A stretch of 64,000 nucleotides of DNA from Conexibacter woesei DSM 14684. GTDB taxonomy: Bacteria > Actinomycetota > Thermoleophilia > Solirubrobacterales > Solirubrobacteraceae. Both the position numbers and the translations under genes were made by a program. Below the pieces are notes generated by a model. The model was not told the origin of the DNA. It ran no database searches and saw nothing but the letters and a program-made list of their open reading frames with translations. The stretch is from positions 1,302,001 through 1,366,000 of the forward strand of contig NC_013739.1 of the NCBI RefSeq assembly GCF_000025265.1, given 5' to 3'. This document shows positions 19,474 through 27,802 of this stretch, piece by piece (within the stretch, counting starts at the first letter, position 1; every line of letters begins with the position of its first letter).

Positions 19474-19919
19474 GCATCGACCTTCCCGCCGCCGGCGGTC
19501 CCGCGACCGCCTGGCACCTCCCGACCGCCGTCGCCGGCGACGGCACGCTGTACGTCTCCGGCCAGGTGCCGTTCACCGACGACGGCGGCCTGCTCCACAC
19601 CGGCCGGCTGGAGGACGAGGGCGACGTCGAGGTCGGCCAGGCGTGCGCCCGCCGCTGCGCCGCGCACGTGCTCGCGCAGCTGAAGGCCGCCGCCGACGGC
19701 GACCTCGGCCGCGTGACGCTGCTGAAGCTGACCGTCTTCGTCGCGAGCGCCCCCGGCTTCACGCTCCAGCCGCTCGTCGCCAACGGCGCCTCCGAGCTGG
19801 TCCACGAGCTGCTCGGCGATCGCGGTCGCCACGCGCGCAGCGCGGTCGGCGTCGCCAGCCTCCCGCTCGGAGTGCCCGTCGAGATCGAGGCGATCGCCCG
19901 CCTCGCGCCGCTGGCCTGA
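19470..19919 (+). CDS. RidA/YjgF-family protein
   Basis: A 149-residue Rid-family protein, last gene of the plus-strand arm. Visible: LYVSGQVPFTDDGGLLHTGRLEDEGDVEVGQACARRCAAHVLAQL and the C-terminal ARSAVGVASLPLGVPVEIEAIA, where the Arg that binds a carboxylate in RidA is seen in HARSAVG. Members hydrolyse reactive enamine/imine intermediates made by PLP enzymes, which fits a locus with a transaminase. GTG 19470 overlaps the MlrC-like TGA. Confidence 0.9.
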   Translation: MSIDLPAAGGPATAWHLPTAVAGDGTLYVSGQVPFTDDGGLLHTGRLEDEGDVEVGQACARRCAAHVLAQLKAAADGDLGRVTLLKLTVFVASAPGFTLQPLVANGASELVHELLGDRGRHARSAVGVASLPLGVPVEIEAIARLAPLA

Positions 19920-19979
19920 GCGGAAGCGGAGCAACGTGCGGTGCGACGAGCGGCTGGGTCCGCTACCCTGGCATCCGCT

Positions 19980-20052
<73 letters not shown>

Positions 20053-20070
20053 TCGCAGGAACCCCGAGGA

Positions 20071-20100
20071 AGACCCGCCCTGAGCGGGTCTCTCTGTTTT
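20071..20100 (+). terminator. Terminator of tRNA-Thr
   Basis: Perfect 8-bp stem AGACCCGC/GCGGGTCT with loop CCTGA, followed by CTCTGTTTT. It ends the tRNA transcript and sits 27 bp from the convergent ROK regulator stop. Confidence 0.85.
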
Positions 20101-20127
20101 CGGCTCCGTCGCGACGCCGGCGCGCGT

Positions 20128-21321
20128 TCAAGAGCCGACGCTGGCCGCGCCGGTCGCGAGAACCGCCGGGGACTCGCCGAGGACCAGTGCGACTGCGCCG
20201 AGGACTTCCGCCTTGTCCCCGAGCGCCCCGAGGCTCACGGTCACCGCGCCCGCGGCTGGTGCGACGGCGTACTCGTCGATGGCCGTCCGCAGCGGCGCGA
20301 GCAGCGCGTCGCCGCCGGCTGCCAGATCGCCGCCGACGATGATGAGCTCAGGATTGAAGAGGTTGACGACCGTCGCCAGCGCCTCGCCGACGGTCTTGCC
20401 CGCCTCCGCGACAGCGCGTCGCGCTCCGCGGTCGCCGTCGGCGACGAGCTCCAGGAGGCGCTCGACGCTGACGGGCTCGTCGCGGCTGTGCGCAAGCAGC
20501 CGCGCGACCGCTGTCGAGCTGGCGACCGTCTCCAGGCAACCGCGATTTCCGCAACGGCAGATCAAGCCCTCGGGTGCCACCCGCACGTGGCCCAGCTCAC
20601 CGGCGACGCCCGATGTCCCGCCATACGGTCGGCCGCCCAGCACGAGGCCGAGGCCGAGGCCGGCGGAAAGCCGGACGTACATCATCTCCGCGACGTCGCG
20701 ACCCGCGCCGAAGACGTGCTCGCCGAGCGCTCCGAGGTTGGCGTCGTTGTGGACCATGACGGGGAGATCGAGCCGCGCCTCCATCTCGATCGCCGGCTGA
20801 ACTCTCCCCCAGCTGGGGAGGATGCCATCGGCGAACACGGTCCCAGTGGCGCGGTCGACGGGGGCGGCGAGCGCCATGCCGACCCCGATGACACGGTCGA
20901 GCGGCACGCCGGCCTGACCGAGCGCGCCGTGGACGAGCTCGCCGGCGAGGTCGAAGCTCTCGACGGGAGCGTGGTCGACGTCGGCCGCGGATCGCTCGTG
21001 CCCGAGGATCTGGCCGGAGAGGTCGCTGACCGCGACCTGGACGTGTGCGTGGCCCATGTCGAGGCCGACCGCGTACGCGGCGCCGGAGGCCAGCGAAAGC
21101 AGGACCGGCGGCCGGCCGGTGCGGGGCTGCGTGTCCTCGTGCTGGGCGACGATGCCGGCCTGCACGAGCTCGTCGGTGACGGTGGACACCGTGGGGCGGG
21201 AGAGGCCGGTGTCCGCTGCCAGCTCGGTGCGGGTGCTCCCCGGGTGCTCGTACAGCGCCCGGAGCACCTTGAAGCGATTCGTCTGACGGGCGTTGACGCG
21301 CCGTTGCGTGCGATCTTCCAC
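20128..21321 (-). CDS. ROK-family transcriptional regulator (XylR-like)
   Basis: A 397-residue repressor-type ROK protein: N-terminal winged HTH (residues ~10-70: QTNRFKVLRALYEHPGSTRTELAADTGLSRPTVSTVTDELV) joined to a sugar-kinase-like ROK domain. The DxGxT-like loop GLDMGHAHVQVAVSD, the sugar-binding VHNDANLGALGEH, and the zinc site (GHVRV...CRCGNRGCLE) are visible. GTG 21321 is the only start before the HTH. It lies 15 bp downstream of xylB on the same strand, so the two form an operon facing xylA. By analogy with XylR proteins it should repress xylose genes until xylose binds. Confidence 0.9.
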   Translation of the reverse strand: MEDRTQRRVNARQTNRFKVLRALYEHPGSTRTELAADTGLSRPTVSTVTDELVQAGIVAQHEDTQPRTGRPPVLLSLASGAAYAVGLDMGHAHVQVAVSDLSGQILGHERSAADVDHAPVESFDLAGELVHGALGQAGVPLDRVIGVGMALAAPVDRATGTVFADGILPSWGRVQPAIEMEARLDLPVMVHNDANLGALGEHVFGAGRDVAEMMYVRLSAGLGLGLVLGGRPYGGTSGVAGELGHVRVAPEGLICRCGNRGCLETVASSTAVARLLAHSRDEPVSVERLLELVADGDRGARRAVAEAGKTVGEALATVVNLFNPELIIVGGDLAAGGDALLAPLRTAIDEYAVAPAAGAVTVSLGALGDKAEVLGAVALVLGESPAVLATGAASVGS

Positions 21322-21336
21322 GATCGTGAAGCGATA

Positions 21337-22749
21337 CTAGTCGAGCCGAGGGGCGGTCAGCGCTTGGACCTGCGCGTAGCGCGCGCGCACGTGCGGCGCG
21401 ACGGCCGCCTCGAACTGCTCGACGCCGGCGTGCTCCCAGCTCGGCGGCGCGGCCGTGCCGGCCAGCGCCCAGGCCGCCTGCCGCGCGGCGCCGTCGGCGA
21501 CGTGCTCGCCCGCCGGGGGGACGAGCACCGGGCGCCCGAAGATCGTCGGCGCGATCTGCCGTACGGCGGTCGACCGGGCACCGCCGCCGATCAGGAACAC
21601 GCGCTCCGCGCGGACGCCTTGCCGCATGAGCGCGTCCAGGCCGTCGGCGAGACCGCACAGCACGCCTTCGATCGCCGCCCGCGCCACGGACGCGGGCGTG
21701 GCGCTGTCGAGCGTGAGGCCATGGATCGCCCCCGTCGCGTCCGGGCGGTCGGGCGTCCGCTCGCCTTCGAGGTAGGGGACGAAGGCGAGACCCCCGGCTC
21801 CGGGCGGGGCGGACAGGGCGAGCCGCGACAGCCCGGCGTGGTCGACGTTCAACAGCCGCGCGGTGACGTCCAGCACCCGGGCGGCGTTCAAGGTGCAGAC
21901 GAGCGGGAGGAATCCGCCGGCGGCGTCGGCGAAGCCGGCGACCGTCCCTGATGGATCGGCGGTCGGCTCGTCTGCGACGGCGAAGACGGTGCCCGATGTG
22001 CCGATGGAGACGATCACGTCGCCGGGGCGGGCTCCGATGCCGAGGGCCGCGGCTGCGTTGTCGCCGCAGCCGGCGCCGAGCACTGCGCCCGCCGGCGTGC
22101 TTCCTGCGCGTTCCGCCGGGGCCAGCACCTTGGGCAGCACGACCGCGTGCCCGAGCGCGTGCGCGAGCAGATCGGAGCGGTACCGGCCGGTGGCCGGCGA
22201 CCAGTATCCGGTCCCGCTCGCGTCGCTGCGGTCCGTGGTGAGGCGCTCGATGCCGCCGGCGCCGGCGAGCCGCCATGTGAGCCAGTCGTGCGGAAGGCAG
22301 ACCGCCGCCGTCTGGCGCACGGTGTCTGGTTCCTGTTCGGCAAGCCAGCGGAGCTTCGCGACGGTGAACGCAGCGAGCGGGACCGATCCGACGGCGGTCG
22401 CCCACGCCTGCCGGCCGGCGTCCGCGCCGCCGGATTCCGCGACCAAGCGCGCGACGGCGGCCGCGCCGCGGGTGTCGTTCCACAACAGCGCGGGCCGCAC
22501 GACGCGACCCTCCTCGTCGAGGCAGATGCAGCCGTGCTGTTGCGCGGCGACGGCGATCGCCTCGACGTCGTCGAGGCCGCCCGCCGCCTGAAGCGCCCGT
22601 TCGAGCGCGGCCCACCACGCGCTCGGGTCCACTTCTGTGCCGGCCGGGTGGCTGGCGCAGCCGTCGCGCACGAGACGGCCCGTGCGCGCGTCGCGGATGA
22701 CGACCTTGCACGCCTGGGTCGAGGAGTCGATGCCGGCTACGAGGGCCAA
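21337..22749 (-). CDS. xylB: Xylulokinase
   Basis: FGGY-family sugar kinase that phosphorylates D-xylulose with ATP. Seen: [17 protein letters not shown] (phosphate-binding loop 1), [20 protein letters not shown] with the substrate Asp region, [11 protein letters not shown] with catalytic Asp, [10 protein letters not shown], and [27 protein letters not shown] 22749 is chosen because it gives [12 protein letters not shown], the usual N-terminus; the frame is also open to GTG 22785, but that codon falls inside the predicted -10 box. No clear ribosome-binding site is seen for either. 470 residues with the TTG start. Followed at 15 bp by the ROK regulator. Confidence 0.9.
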   Translation of the reverse strand: MALVAGIDSSTQACKVVIRDARTGRLVRDGCASHPAGTEVDPSAWWAALERALQAAGGLDDVEAIAVAAQQHGCICLDEEGRVVRPALLWNDTRGAAAVARLVAESGGADAGRQAWATAVGSVPLAAFTVAKLRWLAEQEPDTVRQTAAVCLPHDWLTWRLAGAGGIERLTTDRSDASGTGYWSPATGRYRSDLLAHALGHAVVLPKVLAPAERAGSTPAGAVLGAGCGDNAAAALGIGARPGDVIVSIGTSGTVFAVADEPTADPSGTVAGFADAAGGFLPLVCTLNAARVLDVTARLLNVDHAGLSRLALSAPPGAGGLAFVPYLEGERTPDRPDATGAIHGLTLDSATPASVARAAIEGVLCGLADGLDALMRQGVRAERVFLIGGGARSTAVRQIAPTIFGRPVLVPPAGEHVADGAARQAAWALAGTAAPPSWEHAGVEQFEAAVAPHVRARYAQVQALTAPRLD

Positions 22750-22783
22750 GCTTTTGTCAATGCCGTGTGTACGGATGGGCGCC

Positions 22784-22813
22784 ACCGTAGTTCCGTTCGA
22801 CGAGTTTTGTCAA
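22784..22813 (-). promoter_or_regulatory. Candidate xylB promoter with operator repeat
   Basis: On the minus strand TTGACA (22813-22808), 18-bp spacer, TACGGT (22789-22784). The -35 box is part of TTTTGTCAA (plus strand 22805-22813), which recurs exactly at 22752-22760, 53 bp away, just before the xylB start. Two identical elements about five helical turns apart could be a ROK repressor pair. Confidence 0.55.
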
Positions 22814-22852
22814 GACCAATCAAATCAACGATGGCAAAAGGTTGCGGAAAGG

Positions 22853-22882
22853 TTGACTTCCACACGTCGAGATATGTAGGTT
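22853..22882 (+). promoter_or_regulatory. Candidate xylA promoter
   Basis: TTGACT (22853-22858), 18-bp spacer, TAGGTT (22877-22882), about 55 bp upstream of the xylA start. The spacer length equals that of the divergent xylB promoter. Ribosome-binding site GGAGGAGAGGAG lies at 22925-22936. Confidence 0.5.
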
Positions 22883-22939
22883 CCTGCAAAAGTCGTCCAA
22901 GGGCCGGCGGCACCAGGCGCTTCCGGAGGAGAGGAGTCG

Positions 22940-24088
22940 ATGACAGATATGGGTTCCCGCCACCGATTCACGTTTGGTCTGTGGACGGTCGGCAACCCCG
23001 GGCGCGATCCGTTCGGCGGTCCGACGCGCGCGCCGGTCGACCCCGTCGAATCGGTCGCCAAGCTCGCGCAGCTCGGGGCGTGGGGCGTCAACCTGCACGA
23101 CGAGGACCTCGTCCCGTGGGGTTCCTCGCCGTCCGAGCGCGACCGGATCGTCGCGCGCTTCAAGGTCGCGCTCGGCGAAAGCGGCCTGGACGTCGGGATG
23201 GCGACCACCAACCTGTTCGCGCATCCGGCCTTCAAGGACGGCGCCTTCACGTCCAACGACCGGCGCGTCCGGCGAGCGGCGATCGGCAAGGCGATGCGCT
23301 CGATCGATCTCGGTGCCGAGCTCGGCGCCGAGGTGTACGTGTTCTGGGGCGGCCGTGAAGGGACGGAGTCCGGTGTGGCCAAGGATCCGCGCGATGCGCT
23401 CGAGCGTTACCGCGAGGCGATCGACGTCTTGGCCGACTACGCCGTCGAGCAGGGGTATGCCATGCGCTTCGCGATCGAGCCGAAGCCCAACGAGCCGCGC
23501 GGGGACAACTTCCTGCCGACGGTCGGCCATGCCCTGCACTTCGTCTCGACGTTGCAGCGGCCCGAGATGGTCGGGGTCAACCCGGAGGTGGCGCACGACA
23601 CGATGGCCGGCCTGTCGATCCACCACGCCGTCGGTCAGGCGCTGTGGGCCGGCAAGCTCTTCCACATCGACCTCAACTCGCAGCGCATCGGCCGCTACGA
23701 CCAGGACTACCGCTTCGGCGCCGAGGACTTGAAGGAGTGCTTCCTGTTGGTGCGGCTGCTGGAGCGCGCCGGCTATGCGGGCCCGCTTGCGTTCGACGCG
23801 CACGCGTACCGCAATGAGAGCGCGGAGGGCGTGTGGGAGTTCGCTCGGGGCTGCATGGCGACGTACACGGCGCTCGCCGAGCGGGCGCGCCATTTCGACG
23901 CGCTCCCCGAGGTGCAGGAGGCATTGGCCGCGGCATCCACCGGCGAGCTGACTGTGACGACCGTCGGCGGCGATGGGGCCCCGGTGCTCAAGGCAGAGGC
24001 GGACTCGCTCGACGCGCTCGCCGAACGCGGGTACTTCAATGAGCGCCTCGACCAGCTGCTGGTCGAGGCGCTCATGGGAGTGCGTTGA
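22940..24088 (+). CDS. xylA: Xylose isomerase
   Basis: A 382-residue class I (actinobacterial) xylose isomerase converting D-xylose to D-xylulose with two divalent metals. Key residues by position: His53 and Asp56 in [11 protein letters not shown], Trp/Gly region [10 protein letters not shown], Glu180 and Lys182 in [12 protein letters not shown], the metal ligands in [12 protein letters not shown], and [19 protein letters not shown]. Strong GGAGGAG site upstream. Divergent from xylB and followed by a sugar ABC transporter, so this is the head of the xylose uptake and isomerisation operon. Confidence 0.97.
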   Translation: MTDMGSRHRFTFGLWTVGNPGRDPFGGPTRAPVDPVESVAKLAQLGAWGVNLHDEDLVPWGSSPSERDRIVARFKVALGESGLDVGMATTNLFAHPAFKDGAFTSNDRRVRRAAIGKAMRSIDLGAELGAEVYVFWGGREGTESGVAKDPRDALERYREAIDVLADYAVEQGYAMRFAIEPKPNEPRGDNFLPTVGHALHFVSTLQRPEMVGVNPEVAHDTMAGLSIHHAVGQALWAGKLFHIDLNSQRIGRYDQDYRFGAEDLKECFLLVRLLERAGYAGPLAFDAHAYRNESAEGVWEFARGCMATYTALAERARHFDALPEVQEALAAASTGELTVTTVGGDGAPVLKAEADSLDALAERGYFNERLDQLLVEALMGVR

Positions 24089-24130
24089 CGTGCCCGCACG
24101 GTTCCGAACGACACAAGGAGAGAGGTAGCC

Positions 24131-25201
24131 ATGTCCCGACCGACCCTGGTCACGCCAGCGCTGTTGATCAGCGCCGCGCTCGCGTTCGCGGCGTGCGGCA
24201 GCAGCGACAGCTCGTCGAAGAGCGGCAGCAAAGACACCGGCATCGCCGCCGCGGAGGGAACGCAGCCGGTCGCCGGCCGGCCGATGCCCGTCGACAATCC
24301 GGACAAGCAGCCGGTCAGAATCGCGATCATCAGCGCGCCGCCGCAGATCGCTGAGTTCTTCAAGGCCGTCACGGCCGGCGCGCTGCGCGCCGACGACGTC
24401 CTGACGGCGCACGGCGGCAGCGTCGACTACGTGAACGTCACGGACTTCACCGTCGGCGGCATCAACAGCGCGGTCCGCACCGCGATCAGCCAAGGCTACG
24501 ACGCGATCGCGGTCTCGATGCTCAGCTCGGGCAACTGCGCGCCGCTGAAGGAGGCCACCGCCAAGGGGATCAAGGTCGCGAGTCTCGCCGGCAACGCGGA
24601 GTGCGCTGAGAGCAGCGGCGCCCTCTTCTTCCATGGCGAGGACAGCTTGAAGGCGTGGGCCGGCGTGGGCAAGACCATGGTCGACGCCACAGGCGGGCAG
24701 GAGTGCAAGGTCGGGATCATCACCGGCTCGTTCAGCGTCGAGGCGCACGAGCAGCGCCGGAACGGCTTCATCGACGGGCTCGAGGGCAGCAACGTGTCAC
24801 CGGTCAGCAAGGGGGTCGAGGGCGGCGTCGATCCCGCGAAGACCCAGGCGGCGACGCGCGACTACGTGAGCGCCAACCCCGACCTGTGCGGGATCGCCGT
24901 GCTCGTCAACGACAACGGCGCGGCGGCCGCCGCGCTCACGCCCGAGCAGGCGAAGAAGATCAAGGTCATCTCCGCCGACCTCACGACGGGCATCGAGAAG
25001 CAGATCGGGAACGGCAAGCAGTACGCGAGCTTCACGCAGGACCCGTTCGGCGAGTCCTACGACACCGCGATCTGGCTGTACAACGCCGTGATCACCGGCA
25101 AGGGACCGGAAGGGGGATTCTTCCAGCCGGTCGAAGGCGTGCTGGTCACGAAGGACAACCTGGAAGCCGCAGTCGAGGCGCAGAGCAACGGCGAGCGATG
25201 A
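24131..25201 (+). CDS. Sugar ABC transporter substrate-binding lipoprotein (XylF-like)
   Basis: A 356-residue periplasmic-binding-protein-like (LacI-type fold) sugar binder. Signal peptide with lipobox FAAC, Cys22, then a Ser/Gly/Lys linker. RIAIISAPPQIAEFFKAVTAGA, QGYDAIAVSML, VGIITGSFSVEAHEQRRNGFIDGL and VISADLTTGIEKQIGNGKQYASFTQDPFGESYDTA are typical of ribose/xylose binding proteins. AAGGAGAGAGG site before the ATG. Located between xylA and the matching ATPase, so xylose or a xylose-containing sugar is the likely ligand. Confidence 0.92.
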   Translation: MSRPTLVTPALLISAALAFAACGSSDSSSKSGSKDTGIAAAEGTQPVAGRPMPVDNPDKQPVRIAIISAPPQIAEFFKAVTAGALRADDVLTAHGGSVDYVNVTDFTVGGINSAVRTAISQGYDAIAVSMLSSGNCAPLKEATAKGIKVASLAGNAECAESSGALFFHGEDSLKAWAGVGKTMVDATGGQECKVGIITGSFSVEAHEQRRNGFIDGLEGSNVSPVSKGVEGGVDPAKTQAATRDYVSANPDLCGIAVLVNDNGAAAAALTPEQAKKIKVISADLTTGIEKQIGNGKQYASFTQDPFGESYDTAIWLYNAVITGKGPEGGFFQPVEGVLVTKDNLEAAVEAQSNGER

Positions 25202-26742
25202 CCGAGCGGATCGCGCTTCGCACCGAGAACCTCACCAAGCGCTACGGCGGCGTCGTGGCCCTCGCCGGGGTGGATGTCAGCATCCGCCCCGGGGAGGTGA
25301 CCGCACTGCTCGGTGAGAACGGCGCCGGGAAGTCGACGTTCGTTGCGTGCTGCTCCGGCGCGCGAGCACCGGACGACGGCGCGATCCACCTCGACGGCGT
25401 CGAGCAGCGGTTCCGCTCGCCGCACGCCGCGGCGGCCGCCGGCGTCGCGGTGGTCCATCAGGAGCCGCAGATGCTCGAGGACCAGACGGTCGCGCAGAAC
25501 GTCAACGTCGCGATGCTCGCCGGCGGCGGCCGTCAGGTCCTCTCGCGAACCCGGGTCGAGGCGCTGGCCGGCGATCAGCTGGCCTCGCTCGGGCTGGCGC
25601 ATGCGCTGGACCCCGCTCAGCCGATCCGACGGTTGAGCGGCGCCCAGCGGCAGCTGGTGGAGATCGCGCGGGCACTCGTGATCGAGCCCAAGGTGCTGTT
25701 CCTCGACGAGCCCAACGCGAGCCTCGGCGACGAGGAGACCGAGCTGCTGTTCGGCGTCGTCGGGCGCCTGCGGAGCCGCGGCGTGGCGGTCGTCCTCATC
25801 AGCCACCGGCTGCGGGACGTCTACCGGATCGCCGAGCGTGTGGTCATCATGCGCGACGGGAGCAAGGTCGCCGATGGCAGCGTGGACGAGTACCCGATCG
25901 ACGCGGCGATCGGCCTGATGGGTGGCCGCCCGCGACGCCGGGACGCCGCCGCCGTGCCCGCCGCCGCGTGCGAGTCGCCGCGGCGCGCCGAGCCGGTCCC
26001 TGAGCCCGTCCTCGAGCTGCGCGGCATCTCCGGGCGCGGCTTCTCCGACGTCGACCTCGTCATCCGCCCCGGGGAGATCGTGGGCATGGCCGGCCTGGTC
26101 GGCGCCGGACGCACCGAGATCGCTCACGGGGTCATCGGCGCCGCTCCGCTCCGCGGCGGCGAGGTCCTCGTCGAGGGCGTCCCGCGGCGGCTGAGGTCAC
26201 CCGGGGACGCCATCCGCCACGGCATCGTCTACGTCGCGGAGGATCGCAAGGACGCGGTCTTCTACGACAAGTCGATCGCGTTCAACGTGCGCGCGAGCCT
26301 GCTCGGACCGCGGCGGGTCGGAAGCGGGCGCCCGCGCGAGCGTGCGGTCGGGCGGCTCGTCGCGACCCTGGCCGGCCGGCTCTCGGTCAAGGCGCCGTCG
26401 CTGGAAGCCGACGCCGCGAGCCTCTCCGGCGGCAACCAGCAGAAGCTGCTGTTCGCCCGCGCCGTCTCCGTCGAGCCGAAGCTGCTGATCCTCGACGAGC
26501 CGACGCACGGCGTCGACATCGGCACCCGGCACGAGATCCATGGGCTCATCCGCCAGCTCGCCGCCGACGGGATGGCCGTCTGGGTCATCTCCAGCGAGCT
26601 GGACGAGATCCTCGACCTGGCGACGCGGATCGTCGTCGTCCGCCTGGGCCGGATCGAGACCGAAGTGACCGCCGGCCACGACCCCATTCCGATCCTCGCC
26701 GCCGCCATGGGTGCGGCGACGGCTGACCAGGGAACGTCCTGA
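25198..26742 (+). CDS. Sugar ABC transporter ATPase (XylG/RbsA type, tandem domains)
   Basis: A 514-residue protein with two nucleotide-binding domains, as in RbsA/XylG/MglA. First half: Walker A GENGAGKS, signature LSGAQRQL, Walker B LFLDEPNASLG. Second half: degenerate Walker A GLVGAGRTE, signature LSGGNQQK, Walker B LILDEPTHGVD. The weak second Walker A is normal for this family. Note Gly-Asp-Glu after NASLG in place of the common TAALT. ATG 25198 overlaps the binding-protein TGA. Confidence 0.94.
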   Translation: MTERIALRTENLTKRYGGVVALAGVDVSIRPGEVTALLGENGAGKSTFVACCSGARAPDDGAIHLDGVEQRFRSPHAAAAAGVAVVHQEPQMLEDQTVAQNVNVAMLAGGGRQVLSRTRVEALAGDQLASLGLAHALDPAQPIRRLSGAQRQLVEIARALVIEPKVLFLDEPNASLGDEETELLFGVVGRLRSRGVAVVLISHRLRDVYRIAERVVIMRDGSKVADGSVDEYPIDAAIGLMGGRPRRRDAAAVPAAACESPRRAEPVPEPVLELRGISGRGFSDVDLVIRPGEIVGMAGLVGAGRTEIAHGVIGAAPLRGGEVLVEGVPRRLRSPGDAIRHGIVYVAEDRKDAVFYDKSIAFNVRASLLGPRRVGSGRPRERAVGRLVATLAGRLSVKAPSLEADAASLSGGNQQKLLFARAVSVEPKLLILDEPTHGVDIGTRHEIHGLIRQLAADGMAVWVISSELDEILDLATRIVVVRLGRIETEVTAGHDPIPILAAAMGAATADQGTS

Positions 26743-27770
26743 TGACCTCGACCCCTCCCGCACTCACGACCACGACGCACGACGATCAGAGCGCGGCGCC
26801 GGCGCCGGCCTTCGCCCGGCAGTCACGGGGCCGGCGATTGACCTCTCAGTGGGGCAGCGAGCTCGCGCTCGCGGGCCTCATCGTGCTCATCGGCGCCGCG
26901 ATCGGCGTCTCCAACGACGCCTTCCTCACGCAGGGCAACCTCGTGAACGTCATGCGGGCCGTCGCGGTGATCGGAATCGCCGCGATCGGCGCCACGCTCG
27001 TGATCATCGCCGGCAACCTCGACCTCTCCGTCGGGTCCGTGCTCGGGTACTCGGGCCTCGTCGGTGCGCTCGCCATGCATGGCCAGATTCCCGCGCTCGG
27101 GATCCCTGCCGCGATCGCGGTCGGGGTCGCGGTCGGACTCGCGAACGGGCTGCTCGTGACCTACGGTCGCGTCAACCCGTTCATCGTGACGCTCGGGATG
27201 CTGTCCGTCGTCCGCGGACTCGCGCTGATCACGACGAACGGGACGCCGCAGGAGGTGCCCGAGTCGCTGCTGTTCATCGGCCAGGGCGAGGTCGCGGGCA
27301 TCCCGGTCAGCGTGATCCTCCTGCTCGCGCTGGTGGTGATCGCGCAGTGGTTCCTCTCGCGCACCATCACCGGACGACGGATCACTGCCGTGGGTGACAA
27401 CCCCAAGGCGGCGTTCCTCGCCGGCATCCCCGTCCGCCGCACCATCATCACCGCGTTCGTGCTGGGCGGCGCGTTCGCTGCGATCGCCGGCATCGTCAAC
27501 GCCAGCAACCTGGCGCTCGCCACGACGGACGCGGGAGCGGGCCTCGAGCTCGACATCATCGCTGCGGTGATCATCGGCGGCGCCAGCCTGACCGGTGGCC
27601 GCGGCAGCATCATCGGAGCGTTGCTGGGCGCGACCTTGCTCGCGCTGCTTCGCAACGCCTTCGTGCTGTTGCAGCTGTCGCCCTACCTGCAGGTCACGAC
27701 GATCGGCGCGGTGATCATCCTCGCGGCGCTGATCGACCAGCTCCGACTGCGTCGTGCCGAGCGGACATGA
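26742..27770 (+). CDS. Sugar ABC transporter permease (XylH/RbsC type)
   Basis: A 342-residue membrane protein of the BPD_transp_2 family. After a ~45-residue cytoplasmic head there are about eight to ten hydrophobic segments, with IAGNLDLSVGSVLGYSGLVGA, VNPFIVTLGMLSVVRGLALI, TGRRITAVGDNPKAAFLAGIPV and VIIGGASLTGGRGSIIGALLGA as family landmarks. Start codon overlaps the ATPase stop by one base (TGATG). Completes the importer. Confidence 0.94.
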   Translation: MTSTPPALTTTTHDDQSAAPAPAFARQSRGRRLTSQWGSELALAGLIVLIGAAIGVSNDAFLTQGNLVNVMRAVAVIGIAAIGATLVIIAGNLDLSVGSVLGYSGLVGALAMHGQIPALGIPAAIAVGVAVGLANGLLVTYGRVNPFIVTLGMLSVVRGLALITTNGTPQEVPESLLFIGQGEVAGIPVSVILLLALVVIAQWFLSRTITGRRITAVGDNPKAAFLAGIPVRRTIITAFVLGGAFAAIAGIVNASNLALATTDAGAGLELDIIAAVIIGGASLTGGRGSIIGALLGATLLALLRNAFVLLQLSPYLQVTTIGAVIILAALIDQLRLRRAERT

Positions 27771-27802
27771 CGTCGCAGCCGTCCCAGACCAAGGAGACCG
27801 CC

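Noticed and set aside
20128-21321. Glucokinase
   Set aside because: The ROK domain carries an N-terminal winged HTH and lies in the xylose locus, so it is a regulator rather than a free kinase.
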